From: Shewanella waksmanii ATCC BAA-643
Lineage (GTDB): Bacteria; Pseudomonadota; Gammaproteobacteria; Enterobacterales; Shewanellaceae
Length of the DNA stretch: 64,000 bases
Reading direction: 5' to 3'
Assembly: GCF_000518805.1 (NCBI RefSeq)
Contig: NZ_JAEH01000017.1
Span: 37,343 to 101,342 of the forward strand
Within the stretch, counting starts at the first letter, position 1; the number at the start of each line of letters is the position of its first letter. The notes under the pieces were generated by a model. It had not been told where the DNA came from. It worked only from the letters and a program-made list of their open reading frames with translations, and did no database searches. The position numbers and the translations under genes were made by a program. Of the stretch, positions 9,651 to 18,613 are shown in pieces.

Positions 9651-10082
9651 TTATTGGTATTCGATAACTTTGGCGACGTAAGTAAACTCACCGGCATAAC
9701 CGTGGTAATCGCGATATAAATCCACTGAGAAGTAGCGGGGGTTATCCTGGATAATACGCTCAGCGATTTTATTTTCTAACTGCGTAAGGTCTGCTTGCTC
9801 ATACACATGAAACTTGCTCTTTTGTTGCAATTGCATCTCGGCAGCGTGTTCGCGGCTAATATAAATTTCTGCAAACTTATCGACAATCATGCCGCTATAG
9901 CTGACTCTCTCAAAGCTCGCGTCAAAGTCGACCTCAATCAGTACGTCTTCTTCGGCGATAGTCTGTAATTGACTCATCTGTTGGTTAAGTTGCGCTTGCT
10001 CTTGCGCCTGCTTTGAGCTTGCGGCTAACACTGAACCGCAGAGCAGTGCAACAAAGCTGATAGTGAGTGTGGTTTTAGTCAT
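9651..10082 (-). CDS. Hypothetical exported protein
   Basis: 143-residue protein of unrecognised family. A clear signal peptide (MTKTTLTISFVALLCGSVLA, cleavage probably after Ala-20 or Ala-21) is followed by a Gln-rich helical stretch (about 22-45) and a mixed alpha/beta region with IEVDFDASFERVSYSG and FHVYEQADLTQLENKIAERI. There are no cysteines in the mature chain and no metal-binding motif. AAGG lies eight bases before the start ATG. It is transcribed convergently to the efflux operon and in the same direction as the phospholipase-D-like gene upstream of it, about 180 bases away, but a hairpin lies between them. A periplasmic location is inferred from the signal peptide; no function is proposed. 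Confidence 0.75.
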   Translation of the reverse strand: MTKTTLTISFVALLCGSVLAASSKQAQEQAQLNQQMSQLQTIAEEDVLIEVDFDASFERVSYSGMIVDKFAEIYISREHAAEMQLQQKSKFHVYEQADLTQLENKIAERIIQDNPRYFSVDLYRDYHGYAGEFTYVAKVIEYQ

Positions 10083-10201
10083 AATAATTACCTTAGTTAA
10101 TGCGTCCTACTAATTGAATTTCCGTCGTTTGGGTCTGAATAATCGATTTTTAGCTGATTAAGCGTTGTGCTGCTGGGCTTAATGGCCAAAATCTGCTTGA
10201 G

Positions 10202-10244
10202 CCACCTGGCCAATGCCAGGTGGTTATTTCCGGTGGTTATTTCC
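10202..10244. repeat. Hairpin followed by a 13-base tandem duplication
   Basis: CCACCTGGC (10202-10210) pairs with GCCAGGTGG (10215-10223). GGTGGTTATTTCC occurs twice in tandem at 10219-10231 and 10232-10244. The hairpin sits between the stop of the phospholipase-D-like gene and the exported-protein gene and may terminate the former. Confidence 0.55.
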
Positions 10245-10261
10245 GCTGGTAACAGTGGCGA

Positions 10262-11707
10262 TCAAAGCTCAAATTCACCGTGCATCTTGCGAAATAGCCA
10301 ATTTGGGATCTCGTGCCACTTGCCATAGTCTGGGTTGTCATGGTGGATTTCATCTGCCGATTGCCACTGTGGTTTACCTTGCTCATCCAAGCTGACATGC
10401 CAATACACTGTTTGTTGGCGCAATAAGTAATGTTCAACCTGCTGGGCAAATTGCTTAGAGTCGACAAACACACCAAACTCGATGTTGAGAAAGTCTGAAC
10501 GTGGATCGAAGTTGGAAGAGCCGATGTAGCTCAGCTGGCTATCCAAGATGAGCGTCTTGTTGTGATAGTAAGTATCAGCATGATAGAAGTGGTCATCGTT
10601 GCTAGCGTTGGCTTTGTACTCGAAGATATCGACACCTTTGTTTAACAATGTGATGCGATGCTGCTCGTAGTAGGCAGGAATGAATCCTGAGTCATTTGAT
10701 GCCGACGAGTTAGTCAGCAGCGTCACCTGAGCTTGATTGGCGACTAGCTTGTCAACAACGGTAAATTCTCCTTGGCTTGGAACCATATAAGGCGTGGAGA
10801 TTAATGCTGATTTAGCCTTGTTAAGGTATTGGTCAATCGTATGCTCAGCACGGGTTCTGAAGTACGGCTTGTTATCGTTAAGCTTGGCTAATGAGTCAAA
10901 CACTGGCGTGGCTTTGACGTCGATGAAATCAATTGTGCTGAGCTGCTCAACTTGCTCATCAATATGAGCGATGACGGCTTTATTCGTGTGTTTTTTGATT
11001 GCTTGCTCAAATTCCTCCAGCGGTTGCTGGTGGTCATGGGCGATGAGGCTGCTAATATCTTGCAGGTGCTCACTGTGCCAAAGAGTGTCGTAGTTGCGTG
11101 CAAACGGTCGAATAATGTCGCCCTTAAATAGGGTGTCCATATCGAAAAAGTTGGCTTTCTGGCTAAAACCAAAATAGGCATCGCCGATGTTACGACCGCC
11201 GAGGATCAGCCATTGCCCATCGATGTTGAAATACTTCTCATGGAGACGGTTATCTCGCTGGCGTTGATGGCTTGCAAAATCAACGGCGCGGCCGATCCAA
11301 CCGAGTTTGCGCGAGTGGAAAGGGTTGAACACTTTGATGGCAATATTGGGGTGCTGATTAAGTCCTGCTAGCCACTTTTCATTGAATAGCAAAAGATCGT
11401 CGAGGGTTAGGCGTACTTTTACACCACGATCAGCTGCGAGTCTAAGCTCCTCCAGTAGCAGCAGGCCTGAGGTATCTTTGTCCCAAGAAAAGTAGGTGAT
11501 ATCAATATGCTGTTGTGCGCTTCTTACCAAAGACACACGACGTGCAAATGCCTCACCAGCCGTTGGGATTAAATAGGCTTGAGATTGGTAGGTTTGCGAT
11601 TGCCAATTTTGTTCAAAATCGGGCTCAACTTCGGGGTAGTGCTGCGCACAGCCGGTTGATAGTGCGACAACGAGTATCGCAACGATAGTGTATAGCGGGT
11701 TTAACAT
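10262..11707 (-). CDS. Phospholipase D-like lipoprotein (ClsC/YmdC-type)
   Basis: 481-residue lipoprotein with two HKD motifs. The signal peptide MLNPLYTIVAILVVALSTGC ends in a lipobox. The first HKD region is HEKYFNIDGQWLILGGRNIG (H-x-K-x4-D) and the second is YHNKTLILDSQLSYIGSSNF (H-x-K-x4-D with the trailing GSSN). Family members hydrolyse phosphodiester bonds or transfer phosphatidyl groups (cardiolipin synthase ClsC and relatives). Both catalytic motifs are intact, so activity is expected. The substrate, phospholipid or other, cannot be told. The lipobox places it in the envelope. Its neighbour upstream on the same strand is the esterase-like lipoprotein at 11783, about 75 bases away, so the two may share a transcript. 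Confidence 0.88.
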   Translation of the reverse strand: MLNPLYTIVAILVVALSTGCAQHYPEVEPDFEQNWQSQTYQSQAYLIPTAGEAFARRVSLVRSAQQHIDITYFSWDKDTSGLLLLEELRLAADRGVKVRLTLDDLLLFNEKWLAGLNQHPNIAIKVFNPFHSRKLGWIGRAVDFASHQRQRDNRLHEKYFNIDGQWLILGGRNIGDAYFGFSQKANFFDMDTLFKGDIIRPFARNYDTLWHSEHLQDISSLIAHDHQQPLEEFEQAIKKHTNKAVIAHIDEQVEQLSTIDFIDVKATPVFDSLAKLNDNKPYFRTRAEHTIDQYLNKAKSALISTPYMVPSQGEFTVVDKLVANQAQVTLLTNSSASNDSGFIPAYYEQHRITLLNKGVDIFEYKANASNDDHFYHADTYYHNKTLILDSQLSYIGSSNFDPRSDFLNIEFGVFVDSKQFAQQVEHYLLRQQTVYWHVSLDEQGKPQWQSADEIHHDNPDYGKWHEIPNWLFRKMHGEFEL

Positions 11708-11782
11708 GATTTGTGCCTTTGCTGCTCGTTTGCCAACACGGCGGTTTGGTGGCCGTGTTGATATGTTCAGCCTTGGAAGTAT

Positions 11783-13885
11783 TTAGTGTTCTGTTTGCGA
11801 CTGGGAGTCATCGATATACCAAAGCAGGAGTTGCTGTTGCTGCAGTCCAGTTAATCTGCCTTCACGAAGACTTGGGTCTGCACCGATGTTATTGACCGCA
11901 TCCCAACCATTAACAAGGTTTACCTCACCACCGTCGTCGATGACTAGCGTGCTATCTAGCTCTGTATCATATTGATAGGCATCGAATAACGCGTCGGTAA
12001 ACCACAGGCGAGATACTTTACCCATTAATGCGCGCTCCTGGGAGGTTGGGTGAATGTCGCTGCCATCGAAGCGAACGGCTTTATTGAACACAAACGCTAG
12101 TTCTGAGCCGTTACAGGCACCGCGAACACAGCCTAAGGTTTTAATTAAGTCGCCCAGATAGGGTAAATCAGTTTCACTGTCAGTTCGGTAACTCCACATG
12201 TTGAAGCTTGGCACAAAGTCAAAGTGATAGAATGTCGCCGCATTTTCTTTGTCTACTGGAGCACTGGCAGCCATTTGTCGAGCTGGCCCGCTAAACAGGG
12301 TGTCGTTAAGCAGGGTTTTGAACTGCTGCATGTTATTGATGGCACCCGATAAGTCCCCTTCAAGGTTGGGATAGAAATCGGTAAGCTGCATAAGCGCACC
12401 ACTATTTGCGGTATCGCCCAAACCATAGAATAAAGTGGTTACCGCTTTATAGGCGGTCATTGCTTGTGCTTGTGTTTGCGGATCCTTTGCCATCTGCTGG
12501 ATCTGGTTGACCAGCCATGCTTGATTGTTAGCATCATCTAACCAAGTCATCAGCTCGCTAGCAATGAGTTCAGGGTCGTTAGATTCCAGTTGTTGAGGGT
12601 TATCAAATAGATCGCTACCGAGAATAGTTGGGATTAAAAAAGTCAGGCTTGGCAACATGCCAAAGCTGTTGCTTTCATGCTTATTCACGCCAATGACTGT
12701 CGGCACAGTCCAATCATTTTGACTTGGGTGCTGGATAAAGTGATAGCCTTCAATGTCACTAGAGAAAGTGTTTTTCTTATATTCAATGTACGGAGCAAAA
12801 GGCATCAGGGTGGCTAATGGCGTTGCGTCAACGCTTGGGAATGTGACGTCAATCCCGAGTGCTTTAAGCGCTAGCTGTACAGCGGTTTTTAAACCTGAGT
12901 TAGTCGCTACTGAGCCTGCGACCCAGTTGGCTGTACTCGTAAGAGGGCTGCTCATTTTGGCTTGTTGTTGTAAAAGATCTTGCCAAGATACTTGGCTAAT
13001 ATCTTGGTCAAATTTGGCAGCTAAGTTAGCGGCTTTATCTTTGGCGACATCATAGCTGGTATATTCAAAGCCATAAGGGTTGCTTTGCATGATTGCACGC
13101 TGGTAGTGAGTGCCGACTATCGATTGTTGCTGCTGAGTATCCTGAAAGATGCCCACAGACATCGCGCCAGCACCTTGCCCCATAATAGTAACATTAAGCG
13201 GGTCGCCGCCGAACTGTTCAATGTATTGGTTGACCCACTGCAATGATTGCTTTTGGTCGCCCAGCCCAAAGTTGCCGCCTTTTGGAGATGTTTTACCATC
13301 TGTCCAGTGACTACCTAGTATTCCTAAGCGGTAGTTGATTGAGACAAAAATAAATGGCTTGCCGTCATCACTGCCTTGGGCCACAACAGTGTCGCCATTG
13401 ATTAGCGCATCAGAGCCGGAACCATATTCAAAGTCACCACCGTGAATATACACATACACGGGCAGATCTTTATGTTGCTCAGCATCGGCGGGTCGCCAGA
13501 TGTTAAGATTGAGACAGTCTTCTGCTTGCTGTTGTGCAGTAGGTCTATTTTGTGGACAAACCGCCTGAAACTGCGTTGCATCAATGTCGCCTGCTAGTGG
13601 CAATAAACTGCTATGATTAAAGCGTGACTGGCTGGCGAATTGGATGCCTTTAAAGCTGTCCACCGCGACCTGTTTTTCTACACCACTTGCGTCGGTGATG
13701 CTGACTGCCTGCTGCAACGCAGTAATGGTGGCATCGGTTGTGGTTAACACAATCTCTTTATCTTCGATTGGTTCACTTGGATCTGGGATTTCGGGTAGCG
13801 GAATAGTGGGCTCAACATCAGTGTTGCAACCCGTCAAAAATGTCGCGATAGCGACAGCGATTAAAGTCGTTTGTAAATAAGTCAT
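11783..13885 (-). CDS. Type-B carboxylesterase-like lipoprotein lacking catalytic Ser and His
   Basis: 700-residue lipoprotein with the fold signature of type-B carboxylesterases/cholinesterases. Signal peptide MTYLQTTLIAVAIATFLTGC; then FKGIQFA, oxyanion region VYIHGGDFEYGSG, INYRLG and NFGLGDQKQSLQWVNQYI, all typical. The nucleophile elbow reads MGQGAGAMSVG where the family has G-E/D-S-A-G: residue 238 is Gly (codon GGT at 13174-13172). The catalytic His position reads GACNGSELAFVF where the family has a-x-H-G-x-E-l-x-F-v-F: residue 592 is Asn (codon at 12112-12110). Glu404 in NKHESNSFG fits the acid of the triad. The frame is otherwise intact with no stop or shift, so this looks like a maintained pseudoenzyme, not a decayed gene. 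It is possibly a binding or scaffold protein anchored in the envelope. Confidence 0.85.
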   Translation of the reverse strand: MTYLQTTLIAVAIATFLTGCNTDVEPTIPLPEIPDPSEPIEDKEIVLTTTDATITALQQAVSITDASGVEKQVAVDSFKGIQFASQSRFNHSSLLPLAGDIDATQFQAVCPQNRPTAQQQAEDCLNLNIWRPADAEQHKDLPVYVYIHGGDFEYGSGSDALINGDTVVAQGSDDGKPFIFVSINYRLGILGSHWTDGKTSPKGGNFGLGDQKQSLQWVNQYIEQFGGDPLNVTIMGQGAGAMSVGIFQDTQQQQSIVGTHYQRAIMQSNPYGFEYTSYDVAKDKAANLAAKFDQDISQVSWQDLLQQQAKMSSPLTSTANWVAGSVATNSGLKTAVQLALKALGIDVTFPSVDATPLATLMPFAPYIEYKKNTFSSDIEGYHFIQHPSQNDWTVPTVIGVNKHESNSFGMLPSLTFLIPTILGSDLFDNPQQLESNDPELIASELMTWLDDANNQAWLVNQIQQMAKDPQTQAQAMTAYKAVTTLFYGLGDTANSGALMQLTDFYPNLEGDLSGAINNMQQFKTLLNDTLFSGPARQMAASAPVDKENAATFYHFDFVPSFNMWSYRTDSETDLPYLGDLIKTLGCVRGACNGSELAFVFNKAVRFDGSDIHPTSQERALMGKVSRLWFTDALFDAYQYDTELDSTLVIDDGGEVNLVNGWDAVNNIGADPSLREGRLTGLQQQQLLLWYIDDSQSQTEH

Positions 13886-14021
13886 ATCATTGCCTAAGTC
13901 TATTGATCAAATCGCGTTCAAATTTCGAGACGCCAGTTGTAGCGGCTATGCATAACATAGCCATTTCGCCTTGTTGTGGCGTGATAGTAGTGGCCAGTCT
14001 CGAAAACTTAGAATCGCCTGT

Positions 14022-14038
14022 GAAGGATGCAATCCTTC
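14022..14038. repeat. 17-base perfect palindrome downstream of barrel-protein gene
   Basis: GAAGGAT-GCA-ATCCTTC. It resembles the palindrome at 15933-15949 upstream of the same gene. It has no T-run in either direction, so a simple terminator is not obvious. Confidence 0.45.
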
Positions 14039-14075
14039 TTGTCTATCTGTGCTAGTGCGAATAAAGCGGTTAGGT

Positions 14076-15737
14076 TTAGAAGCGATAACCGAAGTTCAGC
14101 GTAAAGGCGTTGCGAGTTTCACCTTTGTTATAGAGCACGGTTAGGTTGTAGTTTTTACCAAACTGCTTGTTGAAACCGACGAGGTAAGCCCAGTTGTTGA
14201 GATCGACGCCAACGTCATAATCAAACTCAATATCACCGGCGACCACATGGCCTTGCATTCGGTTATCGAGTCCTTGATATTCGGCGCCAACAAAAATCTG
14301 TGCGCGGTAATCAGCTAACTGATAACCCAACATAGGTTGCACGGTAATGAGGCCGTCTCCCCAATTCGTATTGCCTTCCATACGCGTCATTGAATAGGTG
14401 GCAGTGACTGAGGCGAAAAATTGCTTGTAACCTACCGAGAGTGTGGTGCCGACACCCACTAAGTCGTATTCAAGCTGTAGCGGCACATTAAGTCTTGCCT
14501 TGTTACACAGCACTGATACACCTTCACAAAACTTATCCCCTACACCGGGTAAGGCATCATTGAGTTTATCTTTGATGATTTGCCCTGCTTCACCGGTATA
14601 GGAAGCGTCCACATTGGCATCGACATTAATTTTGCCTATGTAACCGAACATGTTCCAAAATGGCAGAATGTTAATGTCACCGCGTAACGTCATTGCTTCT
14701 GCAGTGACATCGGCGAATGTGTCATTAGGGTCAAAAAAGTCATTAAGGCGCACACCACCGATAATAAAATCGTTGGTCGGTAGGCTCATGTCTTGATTGC
14801 GGTATGACATAGAAAGGCCAAAAGGTAAGGGCAGATCGATCCCTTGTTGCCTCACCATGTCGCCAAGTAAAGGAAAAGTACGGTTGACCTCTACTTGCTC
14901 TTCACGAAAACGAGGATCTGACACTTCTGTTAAACGCTGATGATCAATGATTTCAACTTCAGCAGTGTCATCATAGAAGGCCACGGGCTCAACCGTTTCA
15001 ACTATCTTGATGGGTTTGCCTTTCTTCGTTCCAGTCATTTCGATGTATTTCTCATCGATGATCAGCTTGCCATTGCTTAAGGTGTCGAAGGAAATGTGTT
15101 GATTGTACTGTTCAACGTTGGTGCCATCGAGTTTAAACGGACGGCGATTACTGATGACCATCTTTTGCGGCTTACCATTGACGATATCGACCTTAACGCT
15201 CAAAAAACGAAAGTAAGCGATATCTTGTGGTAATCCATACTTCGAGTAATTGAACGATACCGATACATTACCATTGGCATCGGTGATTGCTTCGACAGAA
15301 GTGGGATCGTAGCTTTGTGCCCAGTGACGCAAGCGATACTGGGTACGGGTGGCATTTTCGATTTGCTCAATGAGATCTTCTTGCTCATCGAGGGCATTCT
15401 CATCGTATTTGATCCGTAAATCGATGTTGCCTTTACGATCGGTGTTTTTAACCAAGTAGACCGTCGATTGGTGTACTTTGTCGCGATAGGTCACCGTGCG
15501 GGTGACATGCTCGACTAAGTGCCCCCCCTGTACCAGCGAGCTGACGCCGAGTTTAGGGAGATCATCATCTATACCGTATTGAGCAAAGATAGATTTGCCG
15601 GCGGCTATTTTTTGTTGCTCGTTGTCATCAGAAGCTGCCGCAACGGTGCTGGCAGAAAAAAGTAACATCATGGCGCTAGCAATCGTCGATGCTTTACCTG
15701 CCAACGTTGTGGTTATCACTGGGTTAATAACTGTCAT
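14076..15737 (-). CDS. Outer-membrane beta-barrel protein with long periplasmic N-terminal domain, function unknown
   Basis: About 553 residues from the ATG at 15737, which gives a proper signal peptide (MTVINPVITTTLAGKASTIA onward, cleaving near SASTVAAA). The frame is open further upstream but that part lacks signal character. After the signal there is a soluble region of about 250 residues rich in beta strands and charged residues (QGGHLVEHVTRTVTYRDKVH; FKLDGTNVEQYNQHISFDTL). The second half is a barrel: alternating amphipathic strands, a Cys-bounded loop KFCEGVSVLCNK, and a C-terminal aromatic GYRF as recognised by the BAM complex. I do not recognise the family. It is divergent from the patatin lipoprotein across a 517-base gap, and two related palindromes flank it. 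Location is inferred with good confidence; function is not. Confidence 0.75.
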   Translation of the reverse strand: MTVINPVITTTLAGKASTIASAMMLLFSASTVAAASDDNEQQKIAAGKSIFAQYGIDDDLPKLGVSSLVQGGHLVEHVTRTVTYRDKVHQSTVYLVKNTDRKGNIDLRIKYDENALDEQEDLIEQIENATRTQYRLRHWAQSYDPTSVEAITDANGNVSVSFNYSKYGLPQDIAYFRFLSVKVDIVNGKPQKMVISNRRPFKLDGTNVEQYNQHISFDTLSNGKLIIDEKYIEMTGTKKGKPIKIVETVEPVAFYDDTAEVEIIDHQRLTEVSDPRFREEQVEVNRTFPLLGDMVRQQGIDLPLPFGLSMSYRNQDMSLPTNDFIIGGVRLNDFFDPNDTFADVTAEAMTLRGDINILPFWNMFGYIGKINVDANVDASYTGEAGQIIKDKLNDALPGVGDKFCEGVSVLCNKARLNVPLQLEYDLVGVGTTLSVGYKQFFASVTATYSMTRMEGNTNWGDGLITVQPMLGYQLADYRAQIFVGAEYQGLDNRMQGHVVAGDIEFDYDVGVDLNNWAYLVGFNKQFGKNYNLTVLYNKGETRNAFTLNFGYRF

Positions 15738-16254
15738 GTCAATTTCACTCTTCGGCGATTCAATCCTATGAATAGGCCGAGTTTGATATTGCAGCGAACA
15801 CCCCCTGTTCAGCTGAGATAAATTAAGGTTGCTACGGTGCTGATGACTACTGACGGTTATCACTATCGGCATGCGCAAACTTGCTGTGGCGGGCATAATA
15901 TGAGCAGTTGCGTATTTGTTAGAATCTCTTATGTAGGATGCGACCCTACGTTTAGCTATCAGCCGATATTATCGGTATAGCAGGGGGGGAACTGGCTAAC
16001 GTTGAGATGTGCAGAGTCAATTAGCGCTGCAATTGTATAAATAGCGCCAGTCTACCCGGGGAGGCTACGGTTTGCTGAGCATCAATGGCTATGGGTAGTC
16101 ATGACATGAGTTAAAGTGTGGGTCAGATCCTACATAGGTGAGTCTGCTGTATTAGTCAGCTGGCATATCATAGCTGCAAATTCAGCCAATGATGTTGCCA
16201 GTGTGGTGATAGTTCATTGGAACTCTTTCATTTCAGATAGAAGTCGAGGCACTT
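15738..16254. promoter_or_regulatory. Divergent intergenic region with related inverted motifs
   Basis: Gene-free stretch between the divergent barrel-protein and patatin genes. It contains the near-perfect palindrome GTAGGATGCGACCCTAC at 15933-15949 and, in opposite orientation, GGGTCAGATCCTACATA at 16120-16136, which matches TATGTAGGATGCGACCC (15930-15946) in 15 of 17 positions as an inverted copy. Also a C/G-rich tract near 15980-15990. Two facing copies between divergent genes suggest paired operators; the protein that binds them is unknown. Confidence 0.45.
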
Positions 16255-17415
16255 ATGACACGTATACAGCGTGTAGGTATTGGACTCTTGTCGCTCGTGT
16301 TAGCAGCTTGCAGTACTCACCATCCACTAGAGAATCGTGTAACCGTATCTAATTATAAAGATGTCACTTTACCGCACCAACAGGCGGCATCGGAGCCAAT
16401 TCGGTTTTGGGCCAGTGAGCAGCCAACTTTTCTTTATAATAAGCATACAGGCACTACACCATTAACGACCACGGGCGAGCAACTTAACATCCTGGCCTTA
16501 TCGGGCGGTGGGGCCAATGGCGCTTATGGGGCAGGCGTGCTAACGGGCTTACATGATAACGGTGATTTGCCAAACTACACCATTATTACCGGTGTTAGTG
16601 CTGGGGCATTGCTTGCGCCTTTTGTGTTTGCGGGCGACAGTGAATTACCGCGGCTTAAATCAGCCATGTTGGGGATCAATGATAAAGCGGTGCTTGGCAG
16701 TAAAAACTTCCTTAATACCCTATTTAAAGACAGCTTCTCCGACGGTGATAGTTTGCTTGCGTTTATCGCGAGAACTTATCCTGAAACTATGATTGATAAA
16801 ATGGCGGTGAGTCATCGATCTGGTAAGCGACTCTTTATTGGTACTACCCATTTCGATTCTGGGGAGCTAATGATCTGGAATTTGGGCGCGATTGCCAGTA
16901 GTAGTATGCCCAATCGGGTGCAACTGGTGCATCAAGTGCTGGCGGCGAGCGCCTCAATCCCAGGAGTATTCCCACCGCAGTTTATTGCCGTTGAACACCA
17001 AGGGCAGCGACTTGAGGAGCTGCATGTCGACGGAGGCTTGGCGGCGCAGATGTTCTTTAATCCAGCGGACTTTGACTACCAGCAGGTTTCTCGGGCTTTG
17101 GGCTTGAGCCGCGAGCCACAGTTACATGTGGTTCGTAATGGGCTGTTAGCGCCGCTTTATCAACGGACAGAGGACAAAGGACTTAAGTTACTCACCCGCA
17201 GTTTAACCAGTTTGACCGTGCTGCAGGCCAGAGGTGATCTATTTAGAATGCGTTACTTAAGTGAAATAGAACAGATAGACCTACACTATACTTATCTGGA
17301 TGAAGACTTTTCCGCACAGAAGCTCAGTGGGAAAATGTTTGATGTGAATTATATGCAGGCTATCTATCGCCATGGCTACCATAAAGCCGCAACGGGCCGA
17401 GTGTGGCAACAATAA
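16255..17415 (+). CDS. Patatin-like phospholipase lipoprotein
   Basis: 386-residue lipoprotein of the patatin/RssA-type hydrolase family. GAGG lies five bases before the ATG. The signal MTRIQRVGIGLLSLVLAAC ends in a lipobox. Catalytic features are all present: the anion-binding glycine loop LALSGGGANGAYGAGVLTGL (about residues 82-101), the nucleophile elbow GVSAGAL (Ser of G-x-S-x-G), and the dyad Asp in VDGGLAAQMF. Family members are acyl hydrolases acting on phospholipids or neutral lipids. With an intact Ser-Asp dyad and a lipid anchor, an envelope lipase is the likely role. It is divergent from the barrel protein at 14076 and lies in a block with two other envelope hydrolase-like lipoproteins. 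Confidence 0.9.
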   Translation: MTRIQRVGIGLLSLVLAACSTHHPLENRVTVSNYKDVTLPHQQAASEPIRFWASEQPTFLYNKHTGTTPLTTTGEQLNILALSGGGANGAYGAGVLTGLHDNGDLPNYTIITGVSAGALLAPFVFAGDSELPRLKSAMLGINDKAVLGSKNFLNTLFKDSFSDGDSLLAFIARTYPETMIDKMAVSHRSGKRLFIGTTHFDSGELMIWNLGAIASSSMPNRVQLVHQVLAASASIPGVFPPQFIAVEHQGQRLEELHVDGGLAAQMFFNPADFDYQQVSRALGLSREPQLHVVRNGLLAPLYQRTEDKGLKLLTRSLTSLTVLQARGDLFRMRYLSEIEQIDLHYTYLDEDFSAQKLSGKMFDVNYMQAIYRHGYHKAATGRVWQQ

Positions 17416-17798
17416 TGTTGCTGGTGGCTATTGTTTGCAGCTCGCGGCAATTGCTACTAGCAGGCCGTACTTATTTAGGTCTTGCAGATATGCCAGCAAG
17501 TTGTGTTTATTGTCCAAGAGGATTTTAATCGCAGCGGATTAACATCCGCCCCAATGAGTAGGGCGAATTTGTTGCTGTAAGGGGCGCGGGTCTATATAGT
17601 GGCGCGCATAGATTAAATCAGGGTTACAACAGCAGTTTGTCTGATTGTACCTGAACGATTTAGTGGTCAAAAAACATTGCATTCGCTGGTCAGTCAGGTA
17701 AAATCGTCCGGCTTTCTATCTGGGACTCTTCGCGAACACGGGGTTCCAGTTTTTATTTTTGCTTCATATGAAGCAAATCATTAGAGGATAAAAGACGC
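17416..17798. promoter_or_regulatory. rpsP upstream region with leader hairpin
   Basis: No gene seen. At 17720-17749 CTGGGAC pairs with GTTCCAG and is followed by TTTTTATTTTT (17750-17760), a terminator-like hairpin ending only about 40 bases before rpsP. It may terminate transcription from upstream or attenuate the rpsP operon leader. Confidence 0.5.
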
Positions 17799-18047
17799 AT
17801 GGTTACCATTCGTTTAGCTCGTGGCGGCGCAAAAAAGCGTCCATTTTATAACATCGTTGTTGCTGATAGCCGTAAGTCTCGTGACGGTCGTTTCATCGAA
17901 CGTGTTGGTTTCTTCAACCCATTGGCTCGTGGCCAAGAAGAAACTTTACGTTTAGATCTTGATCGCGTTGAGCACTGGGTTGCACAAGGTGCTGCTACAT
18001 CAGAGCGTGTAGCTAAATTGATCAAAGACGCTAAAGCTGCTGCTTAA
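17799..18047 (+). CDS. rpsP: Small ribosomal subunit protein bS16
   Basis: 82-residue S16 of the 30S subunit. N-terminus [20 protein letters not shown] and the motif [15 protein letters not shown] are diagnostic. AGAGG precedes the ATG. First gene of the conserved rpsP-rimM-trmD-rplS operon, with short spacings throughout (20, 15 and 29 bases), ending at the terminator at 19791. In this operon ribosomal protein and RNA-maturation genes are co-expressed. Confidence 0.98.
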   Translation: MVTIRLARGGAKKRPFYNIVVADSRKSRDGRFIERVGFFNPLARGQEETLRLDLDRVEHWVAQGAATSERVAKLIKDAKAAA

Positions 18048-18067
18048 TAGCGTTAAGGTATAGATTA

Positions 18068-18598
18068 ATGAGTAGTCAGCAAGCACCTGTCGTGTTAGGC
18101 AAATTAGGTTCTAGCCACGGCATTAAGGGTTGGTTGAAAATCACTAGCTATACCAATTCTGTAGAAGATATTTTTGACTATTCTCCTTGGCTTATTAAAG
18201 AACAAGGCGAGTGGCGCGAGGTTAAGGTGCTGCAGTGGCGTTTTCAAGGTAAGGCTTTAATTGCTGAACTTGAAGGTGTGACTACGCGGGACCAAGCGCA
18301 AATGCTCACTAACTGTGAGATTGCCATTGCTGCTGAACAGATGAAAGATTTACCAGAAGATGAATTCTACTGGCGTGATCTTATCGGATGTGAGGTGGTC
18401 AATACCAAAGGCTATAACATGGGCAAGGTTGAACAGATCGTGGAAACAGGATCGAACGACGTGCTTTTAGTTAAAGCTAACGCGAAAGATGGCTTTGGCA
18501 AAACGGAACGAATGATTCCTTTTGTTACCGAGCAGTTCATCCAATCGGTGGACCTAACGGCAAAACAGATTTTAGTGGATTGGGATCCGGACTTCTAA
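18068..18598 (+). CDS. rimM: Ribosome maturation factor RimM
   Basis: 176 residues. RimM binds S19 in the 30S head and helps late 16S processing. The N-terminal RimM beta-barrel domain starts [20 protein letters not shown], and the C-terminal PRC-barrel domain includes [13 protein letters not shown] and [10 protein letters not shown]. Length and order are normal. Second gene of the ribosomal operon, 20 bases after rpsP. Confidence 0.97.
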   Translation: MSSQQAPVVLGKLGSSHGIKGWLKITSYTNSVEDIFDYSPWLIKEQGEWREVKVLQWRFQGKALIAELEGVTTRDQAQMLTNCEIAIAAEQMKDLPEDEFYWRDLIGCEVVNTKGYNMGKVEQIVETGSNDVLLVKANAKDGFGKTERMIPFVTEQFIQSVDLTAKQILVDWDPDF

Positions 18599-18613
18599 GT
18601 CGAGGAACAACAG

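Noticed and set aside
11783..13885. Calling the esterase-like gene a pseudogene
   Set aside because: No stop, frameshift or truncation; a maintained non-catalytic protein fits better.
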